NCBI GenBank assembly: GCA_002685115.1
Contig: NYWQ01000058.1
Span: forward strand, 1-5,581
Source: Flavobacteriales bacterium
Lineage (GTDB): Bacteria > Bacteroidota > Bacteroidia > Flavobacteriales > UBA7430
DNA: 5,581 nucleotides
Reading direction: 5' to 3'
Under the pieces are notes generated by a model. That model was not told the origin of the DNA. It ran no database searches and saw only the letters and a program-made list of their open reading frames with translations. Below, in pieces: positions 5,484 through 5,581 of the stretch (the first letter of the stretch is position 1; every line of letters begins with the position of its first letter). The position numbers were made by a program, and so were the translations under genes.

Positions 5484-5581
5484 ATGAAACAAACATCTAA
5501 AATTACGAAGGGGGTAGTACTATTTACAATATTAGTACTACCCTCTCTTTTGTACCTCTACCTTACATCGGGCAAACACAA
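5484..5581 (+). CDS. Probable SCO-family copper chaperone, N-terminal 32 residues (cut by window edge)
   Basis: ATG at 5484 follows the subunit IV stop by one base and the frame remains open to the window end. The visible residues are a short basic start (MKQTSKITK), a single hydrophobic membrane anchor (GVVLFTILVLPSLLYLYL, 10-27) and then TSGKH. An N-terminal anchor ending in a TGKH-like stretch, directly after subunit IV, is what I recall for flavobacterial SCO1/SenC-type proteins, thioredoxin-fold proteins that help load copper into the CuA site of subunit II. The diagnostic CxxxC and His residues lie outside the window, so the family call rests on context. The coding start contains a strong inverted repeat (5512-5543). 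Confidence 0.6.
   Translation, partial: MKQTSKITKGVVLFTILVLPSLLYLYLTSGKH
5512..5543 (+). repeat. Perfect 10-bp inverted repeat inside the start of the SCO-like gene
   Basis: GGGTAGTACT (5512-5521) and AGTACTACCC (5534-5543) are exact reverse complements around a 12-base loop, with one further A-T pair inside (5522/5533) and a G-T pair outside (5511/5544). A pyrimidine-rich TCTCTTTTG follows. The arms occupy codons 10-20 of the membrane anchor. In mRNA it would fold as a stable hairpin just after initiation; it resembles an attenuator, but the effect is unproven. Confidence 0.7.

Overview
The window looks like chromosomal DNA from a member of the Bacteroidota, most likely a flavobacterium. 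The DNA is AT-rich and the starts have A/T-rich leaders rather than Shine-Dalgarno sequences. Two upstream regions carry the Bacteroidota -7 promoter element TAnnTTTG. The proteins (two adjacent oxidase subunit III genes, a small subunit IV, a SCO-like start) match the usual flavobacterial cytochrome oxidase assembly neighbourhood. The assignment rests on recognition of families and gene order, not on a database search.

Left part, minus strand (1-929): the start of an MlaF-type ABC ATPase, preceded by and overlapping by one base (TAATG) an MlaE-type permease gene. Together they form part of an Mla-like lipid transporter between inner and outer membrane. The permease frame is 246 codons plus stop, the family's normal length, but it is interrupted by an in-frame TAA at codon 172 (414-416). 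The remaining 74 codons are fully conserved in style and in the same frame, so this is a recent nonsense mutation, a sequence error or, less likely, readthrough.

Middle part, plus strand (1002-2630): a 49-residue lipoprotein with a CDCP motif, missed by length-limited ORF calling, followed by a seven-helix DUF389 membrane protein of unknown function.

Right part, plus strand (2691-5581): cyoE (heme O synthase, TTG start), immediately followed by a short five-helix subunit III-like protein. A 178-base gap holds terminator-like stem-loops and a new promoter. Then come a full subunit III, a small subunit IV of the COX4_pro type, and the first 32 codons of a probable SCO-family copper chaperone. 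These genes work together: CyoE makes heme O for the oxidase (or its heme A precursor), the subunit III and IV proteins are parts of the aa3/caa3-type oxidase, and SCO proteins help deliver copper to subunit II.

Most of the window is ordinary respiratory housekeeping. I see no evidence for a new defence, mobile or RNA-guided system. The points most worth a second look are the interrupted permease gene, a perfect 10-bp hairpin inside the start of the SCO-like gene, and the tiny Cys-rich lipoprotein.
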